DNA of 64,000 nucleotides from Flavobacterium gyeonganense (GTDB lineage Bacteria; Bacteroidota; Bacteroidia; Flavobacteriales; Flavobacteriaceae): the NCBI RefSeq assembly GCF_029625295.1, contig NZ_CP121112.1, positions 1,240,001 through 1,304,000 on the forward strand. Direction: 5' to 3'. The position numbers and the translations under genes are program-made. Below the pieces are notes generated by a model. It was not told where the DNA came from. It saw only the letters and a list, made by a program, of their open reading frames with translations, and made no database searches. Numbering within the stretch: position 1 is the stretch's first letter; every line of letters begins with the position of its first letter. Of the stretch, positions 55,601-64,000 are shown piece after piece.

Positions 55601-56341
55601 TTACAGTTTTATATCCGGACTTATAAACACTGCATCACCGTATATTAACTGCCCCTGGTCTGATATACTCATATTATATAAGGAATAAAGATAATATCCT
55701 TTTGAGTGGAGATAAGTGCTTATATCATGAAAAAGTGGTTGCTTATCATATAATTCTACAAATTCAACCTCAATAAATATTAAATCTATCTTTCTACTCT
55801 CTAAAGCTTTTTCGGCGCCTTTTAGCACCATTAGATCTGCTCCCTGAACATCTATTTTAAGTATATTAATTTTTTCAATTTTTTCAACCAGACAATAATT
55901 ATCAATTGTATTTGTCGAGACAATTATTTTCTCATTCGTATCATAAATACTTGTCCCCTTATCCTCACTTTTTGCCGATTCAAGCAAAGAATTCGTTAAC
56001 AGTGAATTATTTACATGAAAAGAAGCCTCTCCAATGTTCGAAGAAAGCGCTGCATTTGATAATTTTACATCGTTCCTCCCTGCATATTTTTTTTGAAGTC
56101 CAGCATATATCCCTGGAGTTGGCTCAAATGAAAAAATTGTGCTTTTAGGAAATGCTTTTTTATAGCGTTCAATACTCCTGCCATCAAAAGCCCCGACATC
56201 AAATATTATTTGATTTTCAACTTTGTTAAATAATTTATTTTTTATTAAAAAGGGATCATTCCACTTAAAAGCGTAATAAACATATGGTGTGATTCCAATT
56301 TTCGCTAATCCTTTAACAATAGCTTTTCTAATTTTTTTCAT
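55601..56341 (-). CDS. FkbM family methyltransferase
   Basis: A 246-residue SAM-dependent methyltransferase. The SAM site is IIFDVGAFDGRSIERYKKAF with FSFEPTPGIYAGL, and the mid motif ILKIDVQGADLMVLKGAEKA is the FkbM hallmark. In glycan clusters such enzymes O-methylate a sugar hydroxyl. No membrane segment. Its start overlaps the stop of the GT-B gene by 14 nt, and the MBOAT gene starts 20 nt after its stop. Confidence 0.92.
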   Translation of the reverse strand: MKKIRKAIVKGLAKIGITPYVYYAFKWNDPFLIKNKLFNKVENQIIFDVGAFDGRSIERYKKAFPKSTIFSFEPTPGIYAGLQKKYAGRNDVKLSNAALSSNIGEASFHVNNSLLTNSLLESAKSEDKGTSIYDTNEKIIVSTNTIDNYCLVEKIEKINILKIDVQGADLMVLKGAEKALESRKIDLIFIEVEFVELYDKQPLFHDISTYLHSKGYYLYSLYNMSISDQGQLIYGDAVFISPDIKL

Positions 56342-57743
56342 TATGTTTTTTACTTAAAATAGCTTCAATATTTTCCCAAATTCTAATAGAAGCATCTTCA
56401 GGCGGATCCTGATTAATTATTTTAAACCAGTTTTGGGCATTGTTAACAATCTCATTTTTTTGTTCTAAACTAAGTTTAATTTTATCTGCTATTTCATCTT
56501 TAGAATTTAGCCAAATCACAGCTTTTTTATCAGTCATAGAACGAAAATGAATATAATTATAAATTTTAGAAACCGACCATTTTTTGTCTATCTTATTTGA
56601 TACATCATAATTAACAAATGCACATGGCTTTTTGAAACATGCATAATCAAAAACCATTGATGACCCTAAATTAATAACCATTTCAGTATGACATATTGTA
56701 TTAACCTGAAGTAAATTATCTCCCCGAGTTGGCAAAACAGTATTCCATCCTTCACCTATCTTTTGCCATAAAGGAGCAATTGGCGTAATAATATCTTTAT
56801 TTTTTTCTAAAATAAAATCATATCGATCTGAGAAATCTACCGGACATCTTCTGAAAATAATTCCGAGGGAATTTCCCTGAGAATTTAATTTACGAACCGC
56901 TTTGGCAACATCATTCAAATACTGTGGGTCATCTGGACAGGTTGTAATATCATCACCTGAATAACAAATGTATTTTTTATCTAAATCAAGTTGATGCTCT
57001 TTAAAAAATTCTTCTTTTGAGATCAATTTGAGTTTATCAAAATGAAACTCAAATTGAGGTGTTCCAGTAATAAAAACCTGACTTTCTTTAATATAAGGAT
57101 AATATTGTAGTAATTCTTTTTTCATATGCTCACTCCAAACAAAATAAAAATCCGTTTCGACTACCATTGTTGCTTTTGGTACGTTATCCCAGGAAAAAAT
57201 AAATGTTGCTGTAGGAATCCCTAACTTTTTTGCTGCCAATAAAGGAGCAATTGCCAAGACAGGACGTTGATTGGTACAGAAAACAAAATCTGGTTTTTCT
57301 TTTTGAAGTATTTCAATACAAGTATTGTAATATGGAGTACTGCTTTCTAAATTTTTAATTTTTTTTCGAATTTTTTCCAGACCTCTGTAAGAAGAATGAG
57401 TCGCAATCAAAAATTTAGCAGCCAGATTTTTGAGTGCAGGCCTTATTTTATTATATGTGAAAGGAAATCTATAAGTATCATAAACAGTATCTTTTTGAGC
57501 TTTAATACTCAAATTAAGTTCGATGTGTTTACGAGCGTTTTTATAACTATCTGTTAATAGATTTGATTTCGCACCATGAATTTTAATTTCATCAAAATCT
57601 AATGAAGTTAAATCAAATGGGGTATTATTCCAATATCTAATATCAAAATTTTTCTCCAATCCAATTTTATAAAAATTTGAAAAAGCAAAATTTCGCAATC
57701 CTATTCCGTCTGGCAATAAAATAAAAATCTTTTTGTTTGGCAT
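56328..57743 (-). CDS. GT-B fold glycosyl/glycerophosphotransferase-like protein
   Basis: A 471-residue soluble protein. It begins KKIFILLPDGIGLRNFAFSN and contains VFCTNQRPVLAIAPLLAAKK, TATFIFSWDNVPKAT, FYFVWSEHMKKELLQYYP, VFITGTPQFEFHFDK and a C-terminal INLGSSMVFDYACFKKPCAF. The layout of two Rossmann halves and the SSM-x-D-Y-A motif resembles CDP-glycerol-phosphotransferase-like or UDP-sugar GT-B enzymes. I cannot assign donor or acceptor. Being next to the sialic-acid genes, it is one candidate for the sialyltransferase role, without direct evidence. It overlaps neuC by one base. Confidence 0.72.
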   Translation of the reverse strand: MPNKKIFILLPDGIGLRNFAFSNFYKIGLEKNFDIRYWNNTPFDLTSLDFDEIKIHGAKSNLLTDSYKNARKHIELNLSIKAQKDTVYDTYRFPFTYNKIRPALKNLAAKFLIATHSSYRGLEKIRKKIKNLESSTPYYNTCIEILQKEKPDFVFCTNQRPVLAIAPLLAAKKLGIPTATFIFSWDNVPKATMVVETDFYFVWSEHMKKELLQYYPYIKESQVFITGTPQFEFHFDKLKLISKEEFFKEHQLDLDKKYICYSGDDITTCPDDPQYLNDVAKAVRKLNSQGNSLGIIFRRCPVDFSDRYDFILEKNKDIITPIAPLWQKIGEGWNTVLPTRGDNLLQVNTICHTEMVINLGSSMVFDYACFKKPCAFVNYDVSNKIDKKWSVSKIYNYIHFRSMTDKKAVIWLNSKDEIADKIKLSLEQKNEIVNNAQNWFKIINQDPPEDASIRIWENIEAILSKKHNEKN

Positions 57744-58864
57744 TAACTGTCTCTAAATTGTTTTTGTTGATTGAGTTTCCAAATATCCGATTTTTGGAGA
57801 CATTGAAGAAATAATCCCGCACTATTTCCTTGTCCAAAATCATTATTAGACTGTTGTATTCTGTGTTGGCTTATTATGGACAATGCTTCATTTATACTTT
57901 TCTCAGAATAATCAACATTAATTATATCTGCATGAACTGATCTATTTTGCTGACGAGTGCCAATATTAATAATGGGAATACTATAATAAGGAGCTTCACG
58001 AATGCCTGCACTGCTGTTCCCTATAATAAACTGACTATTTTTTAATAATGTTAAAAAATATTCAAATCGAATTGATGGAAAAATTCTGAACCTCGCATTA
58101 TCTTTTAACTTTTTGTAAGCGTTAATAATAAACTGACTCCCTAAATCATTGTTTGGAAAAATAACTACATAATTATGATTGTCTTTTAATAAGCAATCGA
58201 CAAAAGTGTTTACATACTTCTGCATAAACTCAAATTCAGTAGTTACTGGATGGAACATTACAATTCCAAACTCCTGAAATGGAATTTCGTAATATTCTTT
58301 TACGATATTCAACTCCGGTAATTGGTCGGAAAACATGATATCAATATCAGGAGATCCAATAGTAAATACAGATTCTTCTAATTCTCCCATTTGGATAATT
58401 CTTTTTTCAGCTTCTTTATTTGATACAAAATGTATGTGGCTTAATTTACTTACACTATGTCGAATTAATTCATCAACTGTTCCTGAAATTTCACCTCCTT
58501 CTATATGTGCAACCAAAATATTATTGAGCGAACCTACAATTGCTCCGGCAAGTGTTTCTACACGATCCCCATGAACAACTATCATATCCGGCTTAATTTT
58601 TTTGCAATAACCCGACAAACCTTCAATAGTTTTGGCAAGAGTTAAGTCCATTGTGGTTTCGTGAGTATGATTTTCAAATGTAAATACATTTTTAAAATTA
58701 CTGCGTTCGATTTCTATAAGGGTATATCCATATATTTTCTGTAGATGCATCCCTGTTACAAAAACAAAAGACTCAAAATCAGACTGTTCTTCAACAATTT
58801 GAATTAATGATTTTATTTTCCCAAAATCGGCGCGGGTTCCAGTTAGAAAAAGGATTTTTTTCAT
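57743..58864 (-). CDS. neuC: UDP-GlcNAc 2-epimerase, hydrolysing (NeuC-like)
   Basis: Makes ManNAc from UDP-GlcNAc as the first step of sialic acid synthesis. 373 residues with MKKILFLTGTRADFGKIKSL, FVTGMHLQKIYGYT, MIVVHGDRVETLAGAIVGSL, LVAHIEGGEISGTVDE and FIIGNSSAGIREAPYYSIPI. The sequence follows Campylobacter-type NeuC closely as far as I can recall. LegG-type epimerases for legionaminic acid are the main alternative. It starts 9 nt after the neuB stop, within one operon. Confidence 0.9.
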   Translation of the reverse strand: MKKILFLTGTRADFGKIKSLIQIVEEQSDFESFVFVTGMHLQKIYGYTLIEIERSNFKNVFTFENHTHETTMDLTLAKTIEGLSGYCKKIKPDMIVVHGDRVETLAGAIVGSLNNILVAHIEGGEISGTVDELIRHSVSKLSHIHFVSNKEAEKRIIQMGELEESVFTIGSPDIDIMFSDQLPELNIVKEYYEIPFQEFGIVMFHPVTTEFEFMQKYVNTFVDCLLKDNHNYVVIFPNNDLGSQFIINAYKKLKDNARFRIFPSIRFEYFLTLLKNSQFIIGNSSAGIREAPYYSIPIINIGTRQQNRSVHADIINVDYSEKSINEALSIISQHRIQQSNNDFGQGNSAGLFLQCLQKSDIWKLNQQKQFRDS

Positions 58865-58873
58865 TTAAATACT

Positions 58874-59914
58874 TTAATCGAAATCCGAAAAATCTAATTG
58901 TTCATCATCATTAATGTCCCTCGCAGCTCTTTTACCTATCAAATCGTTAAAATGTTCAGCCAGGATTTTACCTGTTCCCGGACGTTTCACCCAAATATTT
59001 TCCTTAGATAATTTTTCGCCCTTTTTAATTTGTTTTATAGCACAGACAGTCGCAAATGCAAAATCAATTGTAACTTGTTCTTCCAGAACTGGCTTTTTAG
59101 TCCCTCCTCGCATCAAAGCTATTTCTGCACTTGAAATAATCAATTCCTGACATACTTTTTCATCCATACTGCATATAATGTCAGGACCTGTTCGCTGCAT
59201 ATGATCTGTAAAATGCCTTTCTAATATGCTTGCGCCGAGGGCTACCGCTCCCAAACAGGCATTATTATTTAAAGTGTGATCAGATAAGCCAAAAACTTTA
59301 TCTGGAAAAGCCTCATGCATCTCTATCATAGCACCAAAACGGACCAAATGAATAGGTGTTGGATATAAGTTTGTTGTATGCAATAAAGCAACAGGAATAT
59401 TATGTTCATCAAAAATAGCAACTGCTTTCTGAATACTTTCAATTGTATTCATTCCGGTGCTCAAAATAACAGGCTTCCCAAAAGAAGCAATATGTTCTAA
59501 CAATGGATAATTGTTGCATTCCCCAGAGCCAATTTTATAAGCAGGTATATCAAAATTTTTCAAACGGTCTGCAGCAGCACGCGAAAATGGCGTAGAAATA
59601 AAAATCATTCCTTTGCTTTCGACATAATTTTTGAGTTCTAATTCATCTGCTTCATTTAGCGAACATCTTTCCATGATTTCATATATAGAAACATCAGCAT
59701 TACCAGGAATCACTTTTTTTGCAGCTCCGCTCATTTCATCCTCAACAATATGAGTCTGATGTTTGACAACTTCAACTCCGGCTTTATGGGCTGCATCTAC
59801 CATTTCTTTGGCTACTAGTAAAGAACCTTCATGATTAATTCCTATTTCGGCTATAACCAAAGGTGGATAATCCTGACCTATTTTTCTTCCTGCAATTTCT
59901 ATATATGGATTCAT
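58874..59914 (-). CDS. neuB: N-acetylneuraminate synthase (NeuB-like)
   Basis: Condenses ManNAc with PEP to Neu5Ac. 346 residues from the ATG at 59912-59914 ([13 protein letters not shown]). The TIM-barrel has [97 protein letters not shown] and [15 protein letters not shown]-terminal SAF antifreeze-like domain ends EQLDFSDFD. It resembles NeuB1 of Campylobacter lipooligosaccharide loci. The earlier in-frame start at 59962 overlaps neuA and was rejected. Confidence 0.93.
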   Translation of the reverse strand: MNPYIEIAGRKIGQDYPPLVIAEIGINHEGSLLVAKEMVDAAHKAGVEVVKHQTHIVEDEMSGAAKKVIPGNADVSIYEIMERCSLNEADELELKNYVESKGMIFISTPFSRAAADRLKNFDIPAYKIGSGECNNYPLLEHIASFGKPVILSTGMNTIESIQKAVAIFDEHNIPVALLHTTNLYPTPIHLVRFGAMIEMHEAFPDKVFGLSDHTLNNNACLGAVALGASILERHFTDHMQRTGPDIICSMDEKVCQELIISSAEIALMRGGTKKPVLEEQVTIDFAFATVCAIKQIKKGEKLSKENIWVKRPGTGKILAEHFNDLIGKRAARDINDDEQLDFSDFD

Positions 59915-59924
59915 AAAATATATG

Positions 59925-60585
59925 TTATGAGTTTTTTGATAAAAGATATTCAGCATACTCAAAATCTTCCTGGGTATCGATATCTACATTGGCAAAAATA
60001 TGATTTACTTCGAATGGAAAAGCATTTTCTGGAATAATAATATTATCTAAAATCAACTTTGCTTTTGTGATATAAAGTAATCCGTTTTCAAAAACAGAGG
60101 TTCCAAGTCCTGGCTTCTCTGTCCAATTGTATAATTAAAAGGAACAAACTTATTACCTGATAATTTACCAAATTTCTGATGATTCCTTGAAATACTAAAA
60201 AGACTTTCATAATTCTCTTTTTCATAAATATCAAAAGCCTCTTTTAATAAATTTTCTGGTCGTAATGGGTTTGTAGGCTGCAAAAGAATAACATTTTCTA
60301 CAGCAACGTCGATTTGCTCTAATGCATTTTTAAGAGCAGAAACTGTTGGCTCTAAATCTCCTGATAAAGATTGCGGCCGGTCAATTATTTTAGCGCCAAA
60401 CTGCAATGCTATGTTCCTTATTTCCAGATCATCTGTTGAGACATAAATTTCATCAATGATATTCCTATTCTCCTGAGCATATAAAATACTATGAGCAATT
60501 AATGGACTTCCGCTCAATAATTTTATGTTTTTTTGGGTAATCTTTTCGATCCGCCACGTGCCGGAATGATGGCAATAGTCTTCAT
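59925..60585 (-). CDS. neuA: CMP-N-acetylneuraminate cytidylyltransferase, frame interrupted twice
   Basis: Activates sialic acid to CMP-sialic acid. The true start is ATG 60583-60585, overlapping the previous stop as ATGA and giving [20 protein letters not shown], the CMP-sialate synthetase signature. It loses frame at seven T (60528-60534; eight needed). The middle frame reads [39 protein letters not shown] and [18 protein letters not shown]. It breaks again at five A (60090-60094; six needed), after which the conserved end [20 protein letters not shown] runs to the stop at 59925. Repaired length 220 residues. Confidence 0.88.
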
Positions 60586-61517
60586 CTACAATCAATTTTG
60601 CTTTGTTGTAACTCATCTTCAGGTTTCCAATATAATTTTGCGTCCGCCAATTCCTGATACCTTCTGTATTCTGCTTTTGTTAGTCGATTTCTATTATCTA
60701 TAATTTTAGGAAAAGCGAAAAGCAAATCTTTCATTGCTAACAAAATAGATTTTAATGCATCCCAATCTCCTTTAAAAACCTTTAATTTTAATTGTATCCA
60801 AATAGAATGTGCCATTATCCTTGGAATAAGGATGACCGGCAAAAATAAAAAATACAAATACCATCCTGAGCGTAATGAATTTCTTAGTCTAACACCATAA
60901 TCTGAAGCTTTTTTTCTGTCTTTTAAACTTACTCTGTGATTTACCAAAACATAAGGCAAATAGTGAATTTCCCATTTCTTTTTGAACAATTGATAGGAGG
61001 CAAAATTCTCTTCCCCGTAAAAAATAAACCATTCCGGATAATTTGGTATTTCCCGCCAGGCTGACATTCTCCATACATGGCCACAACCCACAAAACTTTT
61101 CATACGGACAGGCAAGTCATTTGAAAATATATTTTCAGGAGTTTGCTTTGACCAAAATACTCTAAACCCGAGTAATCCGGCCTTAGGATTTTGATTAAAG
61201 AAATCAGCGATGATTTCTAAGGGCTGCTGCGTAATAAAATGGGCATCATCATCCAATGATATCGCAAATTCGGCTTTTGTTTCATTTAACATTTTATTTC
61301 TACAATACAAATATCCCCTTGAAACTTTATTGGAATGCAAAATAATGGCAGGATAATTCCGGGTAATATAATTTGTAGTGTCATCACTAGAACCATCATC
61401 AACGACTACACATTCAACATCTGGTCGGTCAATTAAATGCTGGATTTTCTTAAGAGTAAATACCAAATCATTTAAACGATTCTTAGTGGTTATCAAAATT
61501 GAAAATTTCTTAGACAT
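60582..61517 (-). CDS. Glycosyltransferase family 2
   Basis: A 311-residue GT-A enzyme: FSILITTKNRLNDLVFTLKK, ECVVVDDGSSDDTTNYI, the metal motif ISLDDDAHFI, the acceptor motif WFIFYGEENFASYQLFKKKW. The C-terminal third is hydrophobic around GWYLYFLFLPVILIPRIMA, which suggests membrane association. Its stop codon overlaps the neuA start (ATGA), so the two are translationally coupled. Specificity unknown. Confidence 0.9.
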   Translation of the reverse strand: MSKKFSILITTKNRLNDLVFTLKKIQHLIDRPDVECVVVDDGSSDDTTNYITRNYPAIILHSNKVSRGYLYCRNKMLNETKAEFAISLDDDAHFITQQPLEIIADFFNQNPKAGLLGFRVFWSKQTPENIFSNDLPVRMKSFVGCGHVWRMSAWREIPNYPEWFIFYGEENFASYQLFKKKWEIHYLPYVLVNHRVSLKDRKKASDYGVRLRNSLRSGWYLYFLFLPVILIPRIMAHSIWIQLKLKVFKGDWDALKSILLAMKDLLFAFPKIIDNRNRLTKAEYRRYQELADAKLYWKPEDELQQSKIDCR

Positions 61518-61529
61518 AGCTTTCCATTA

Positions 61530-62540
61530 TTAATACTTCGCAATCATTGATTCTGGTAGTTTTTTCCATTTCAGAAAAAGCTTTACCGTCAGTTTTACTG
61601 AAATGAATTTAACAAAAATCCTATTTTTTATAAAATAGAAAATACTGTTTATTTCTTTTCTTTTAGGAAAGTTATATGAATCCATATTATTTTCCTGTTC
61701 CTGAATTTGTGTATTATCCATCCAGTCTTCTAACGTATTTCCCATATGATACGCGTAGTTATCATAAGTAGTTAATCGCCAATAATCTTTTTTTAATGGA
61801 AGCTTATCCAAATATCCTTCACTATTTCCTCCCATTTTATAGCCTATATAAGTAGTAATATTTTCAAAAATATCTTTTTTATAAGTAGCTACGAAATGTC
61901 CGGAACCTATTAAAACATTCAAATCCGCATTAATTTTCAATCCTAATGTATATTCAAGATAATCGTGATTGTAATTTCTATCCCAGCCGATACTATCATA
62001 AAAACGAACCAAAGCTTCTTTGTTTTGAACTGGCATAAATTGAAGTTTTGAACTGAATAAAGTATCAAACAGTACATTTCCGCAATTACTTTCATAAGTC
62101 TTGAATTGGGGTACAATGCCAACTACTCCGGTTTTAGGAACTTCTCGGAATACTTTTACCGTTTCTATTTGCCAATTGGGGAGGAAAAAAACATCCGAAT
62201 CTGAAATGGTAACCAATTCGATGCTATTACCAGCTAAACCTTTAAGAATAGCATTTAACTTCCCAATATTTTCGGTATGAATAAGTTCCTGAATTTTATT
62301 TTCCTTAAAAAGTAAATCCAGATAGGCTGAAACTATGTCGTCACTTCCGTTATTGACAATAGTAATAAAAGTTTTATTGTGAACCGTTTTAAAAAGAGAC
62401 TCTAAACATAATTTCAAAATGGCAAAGCTATCCTTGAAATAATTGTCCTGATTCGGAATATATACAGGTATGATGACCTGATGTAAAAAAATCGATTCTT
62501 CCTGTATCTTATCTTTATGTGGATTATATCCTACTCTCAT
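61530..62540 (-). CDS. Glycosyltransferase family 2-like protein
   Basis: A 336-residue GT-A type protein. HQVIIPVYIPNQDNYFKDSF begins the nucleotide-binding fold, with TIVNNGSDDIVSAYL, LIHTENIGKLNAILKGL and the metal motif VTISDSDVFFLPNWQ. The usual GT2 acceptor motif is less clear, so it is a divergent member. The C-terminus is basic with RIFVKFISVKLTVKLFLKW. It starts inside the stop of the preceding GT2 gene (4-nt overlap). Confidence 0.82.
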   Translation of the reverse strand: MRVGYNPHKDKIQEESIFLHQVIIPVYIPNQDNYFKDSFAILKLCLESLFKTVHNKTFITIVNNGSDDIVSAYLDLLFKENKIQELIHTENIGKLNAILKGLAGNSIELVTISDSDVFFLPNWQIETVKVFREVPKTGVVGIVPQFKTYESNCGNVLFDTLFSSKLQFMPVQNKEALVRFYDSIGWDRNYNHDYLEYTLGLKINADLNVLIGSGHFVATYKKDIFENITTYIGYKMGGNSEGYLDKLPLKKDYWRLTTYDNYAYHMGNTLEDWMDNTQIQEQENNMDSYNFPKRKEINSIFYFIKNRIFVKFISVKLTVKLFLKWKKLPESMIAKY

Positions 62541-63445
62541 TTAAAAAACCTTCTGCAACTTTTAAAAAAACTATTAAAAAACATACTTAGAGTTATTGTC
62601 AAAATACCATAAAAACAACATAAAATCATAAGATTAATTTTTTTGCCTTGCTTAGCTAGTTTGAAGAATAAAATGTATTTATTAACAAACTGCTTTCTGA
62701 CAATCATTAAATCTTTATCGCTTAAATTATTTTTAGCCAATTTAAAAACTAATTTATTAGATAAAATTCTCGATTCTAAAGTAGATATTTTATCTAAACC
62801 ATTTATACTATTTTGATGTAGTCTAAAATAATACAAAACAACAGCTAATGGTTTATAGCTAATGGAAAAAGTAAGTAGTCTGGAATAGAATTCCCATTCT
62901 TGTTTTCTTTGTAAATCTTCATTAAACAAAGGAATATCTATCAAAAAGTCTTTTTTAAACATTGGACCATTGGTATGAAAATTTGCTTTTCCGATAATGT
63001 GATCCAACAATATATGGTCGCTTTGAATTTCATTCCAGTGGTGTATCACATTATCTATTGTATTTCTGTATTCTATACCTTCACAAACTACAAAATCAAC
63101 ATTATGATTTTCTAAACATTCTGCCTTTAACTTTAATTTGTCCTTATGCATCAAATCATCACTGTCAAACCACTGAATATAATCTCCTTTACACAATTCA
63201 AATCCAAAATTTCTGCAGGCATTCGCCCCTTTCTTTCTGTTTTGTGGTCTGTAGTGATACTGAAATCTCTTATCTATTAAAATATATTCATTAACCACCT
63301 GATTCGTATCATCTGTTGAGCCATCATCAATAATAAGGCATTCCCAATTTGAGTAAGATTGCTCCAATACACTATTTAAGGTTTCACCAATTAAAAGTGC
63401 TCTATTATAAACCGGTATAATGATTGAAATTAATTTATCAGTCAT
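62537..63445 (-). CDS. Glycosyltransferase family 2
   Basis: A 302-residue GT-A enzyme: ISIIIPVYNRALLIGETLNS, CLIIDDGSTDDTNQVVNEYI, NACRNFGFELCKGDYIQWFD with metal motif WFDSDDLMHKDKLKL, and QRKQEWEFYSRLL as acceptor region. The C-terminal part ends in a hydrophobic stretch (LMILCCFYGILTITLSMFF). It overlaps the genes on both sides by 4 nt, showing tight coupling. Specificity unknown. Confidence 0.9.
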   Translation of the reverse strand: MTDKLISIIIPVYNRALLIGETLNSVLEQSYSNWECLIIDDGSTDDTNQVVNEYILIDKRFQYHYRPQNRKKGANACRNFGFELCKGDYIQWFDSDDLMHKDKLKLKAECLENHNVDFVVCEGIEYRNTIDNVIHHWNEIQSDHILLDHIIGKANFHTNGPMFKKDFLIDIPLFNEDLQRKQEWEFYSRLLTFSISYKPLAVVLYYFRLHQNSINGLDKISTLESRILSNKLVFKLAKNNLSDKDLMIVRKQFVNKYILFFKLAKQGKKINLMILCCFYGILTITLSMFFNSFFKSCRRFFK

Positions 63446-64000
63446 TTTTTAAAGAATTTCATATTTTTTATTCTTCTAAAAAAAGGGAACGTTTTATAAA
63501 CTCTTTTTAGCAGCAGCAAAGAAGGATGCCTTACAACATTTGAAATCCAGAAAATAAAATCAGAATTTAATTTTTTATCATTTAAAACTCTGTTAATCCA
63601 TACTTTTTTCCAGATTAAATCAATTCGTTTAAGATCTATTTTATTTTCAAAACACCAATTCAAAAGAGATTCATACATTCTTAAGTTATTAACAATGTAC
63701 ATCTCCTTGTCCCTAAAGGAACTATTTGTATTATGAACTCCTCTCATTGCTACAGGTTCACTGATATTCCCCGATTTCAAATTAATTTTAAGAGCCATTT
63801 TTAACCATAACTCTGTATCTTCAGCCACATCTAACAATTGATTAAAAAGACCAGTCTTTTTAAAAGCACTTTTTTTTACTGTTAACCCAATTCCTGAGAA
63901 ATATCCAAAATGACCTATTGGACCTATTTTTTCAAACAAATTTTTAGGAGAGATTACTTCTTTTAACGTGGTTAATTTTAGTTTTTCTCTTTCTATAGCT
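63442..64000 (-). CDS. Glycosyltransferase family 2, C-terminal part (runs off right edge)
   Basis: The frame is open to the window edge; a TTG at 63937-63939 is only an internal codon (SPKNLFEKIGPIGHFGYFSG spans it). The visible 185 residues contain IGLTVKKSAFKKTGLFNQLL and AEDTELWLKMALKI, the GT2 acceptor-side ED motif, followed by a basic C-terminal tail. The nucleotide-binding half lies outside. It overlaps the next gene by 4 nt. Confidence 0.85.
   Translation of the reverse strand, partial: AIEREKLKLTTLKEVISPKNLFEKIGPIGHFGYFSGIGLTVKKSAFKKTGLFNQLLDVAEDTELWLKMALKINLKSGNISEPVAMRGVHNTNSSFRDKEMYIVNNLRMYESLLNWCFENKIDLKRIDLIWKKVWINRVLNDKKLNSDFIFWISNVVRHPSLLLLKRVYKTFPFFRRIKNMKFFKK

Noticed and set aside
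59925..60585. neuA considered a true pseudogene
   Set aside because: Both breaks are single-base changes in homopolymers and all conserved motifs remain; the same pattern affects core genes such as polA.
42449..64000. Glycan cluster considered a mobile genomic island
   Set aside because: No integrase, transposase, direct repeat or tRNA boundary is visible, and base composition looks like the rest of the window.

Overview
The window reads as chromosome of a Flavobacterium-like member of the Bacteroidota. It is AT-rich. Many genes are preceded by the Bacteroidota -7 box TAnnTTTG, several with a TTG (-33) element 17 or 19 nt upstream. Typical lineage genes are present: TonB receptors with a carboxypeptidase-regulatory-like domain, a PorV/PorQ-type barrel, DUF6607, DUF4105, DUF5362, DUF2723/GT117 and a TIGR03643-type protein. 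Species assignment is inference.

Layout. 1-12.2 kb: edge fragment of a TonB receptor divergent from a DUF6607 gene, then argS, a second TonB-dependent barrel receptor, cutC, fabH, an M61 PDZ lipoprotein peptidase, a small conserved protein, a DMT-family exporter and a DUF4369-type lipoprotein. 12.2-18.2 kb: tRNA-Gln, a large GT117-like membrane glycosyltransferase, a polysaccharide deacetylase, a cysteine-less thioredoxin-fold protein and a membrane metallophosphoesterase. 18.3-21.2 kb: an OmpR-type two-component system flanked by two small secreted Lys/Ala-rich paralogues whose promoters share a 19-bp direct-repeat element. 21.4-29.5 kb: polA, a DUF5362 membrane protein, two tandem tRNA-Thr genes, a manA-bcp-queD-idi operon and an exported msrB-msrA pair. 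29.5-42.4 kb: a divergent PL7 lyase beside the only long gene-free stretch, a COG2509 flavoprotein, recQ, kdsD-tatC-AhpD-like, lptB, pssA-GH25, a PorV/PorQ-like barrel and a DUF4105 protein.

42.4-64 kb is one long leftward surface-polysaccharide cluster running off the right edge. It holds an initiating sugar-phosphate transferase (WcaJ-like), a Wzy/ligase-type membrane protein, about ten glycosyltransferases, an MBOAT plus SGNH acyl-transfer pair, an FkbM methyltransferase and neuC-neuB-neuA for sialic acid. These proteins resemble the Campylobacter-type set. Together they predict a sialylated and probably O-acylated and O-methylated surface glycan. kdsD, lptB and the GT117 gene point to a wider envelope-glycan theme. 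No flippase or export gene of the cluster is visible; it may lie to the right.

Caution on the sequence. At least nine reading frames break exactly at homopolymer runs, mostly one base too short (DUF6607, polA, manA, COG2509, a GT4, an exostosin-like GT, a GT2, and neuA twice). Two further cases are likely. The pattern points to sequencing or assembly error rather than gene decay, so the interrupted genes are annotated here across the break. No CRISPR array, insertion sequence, phage, rRNA or origin was seen.
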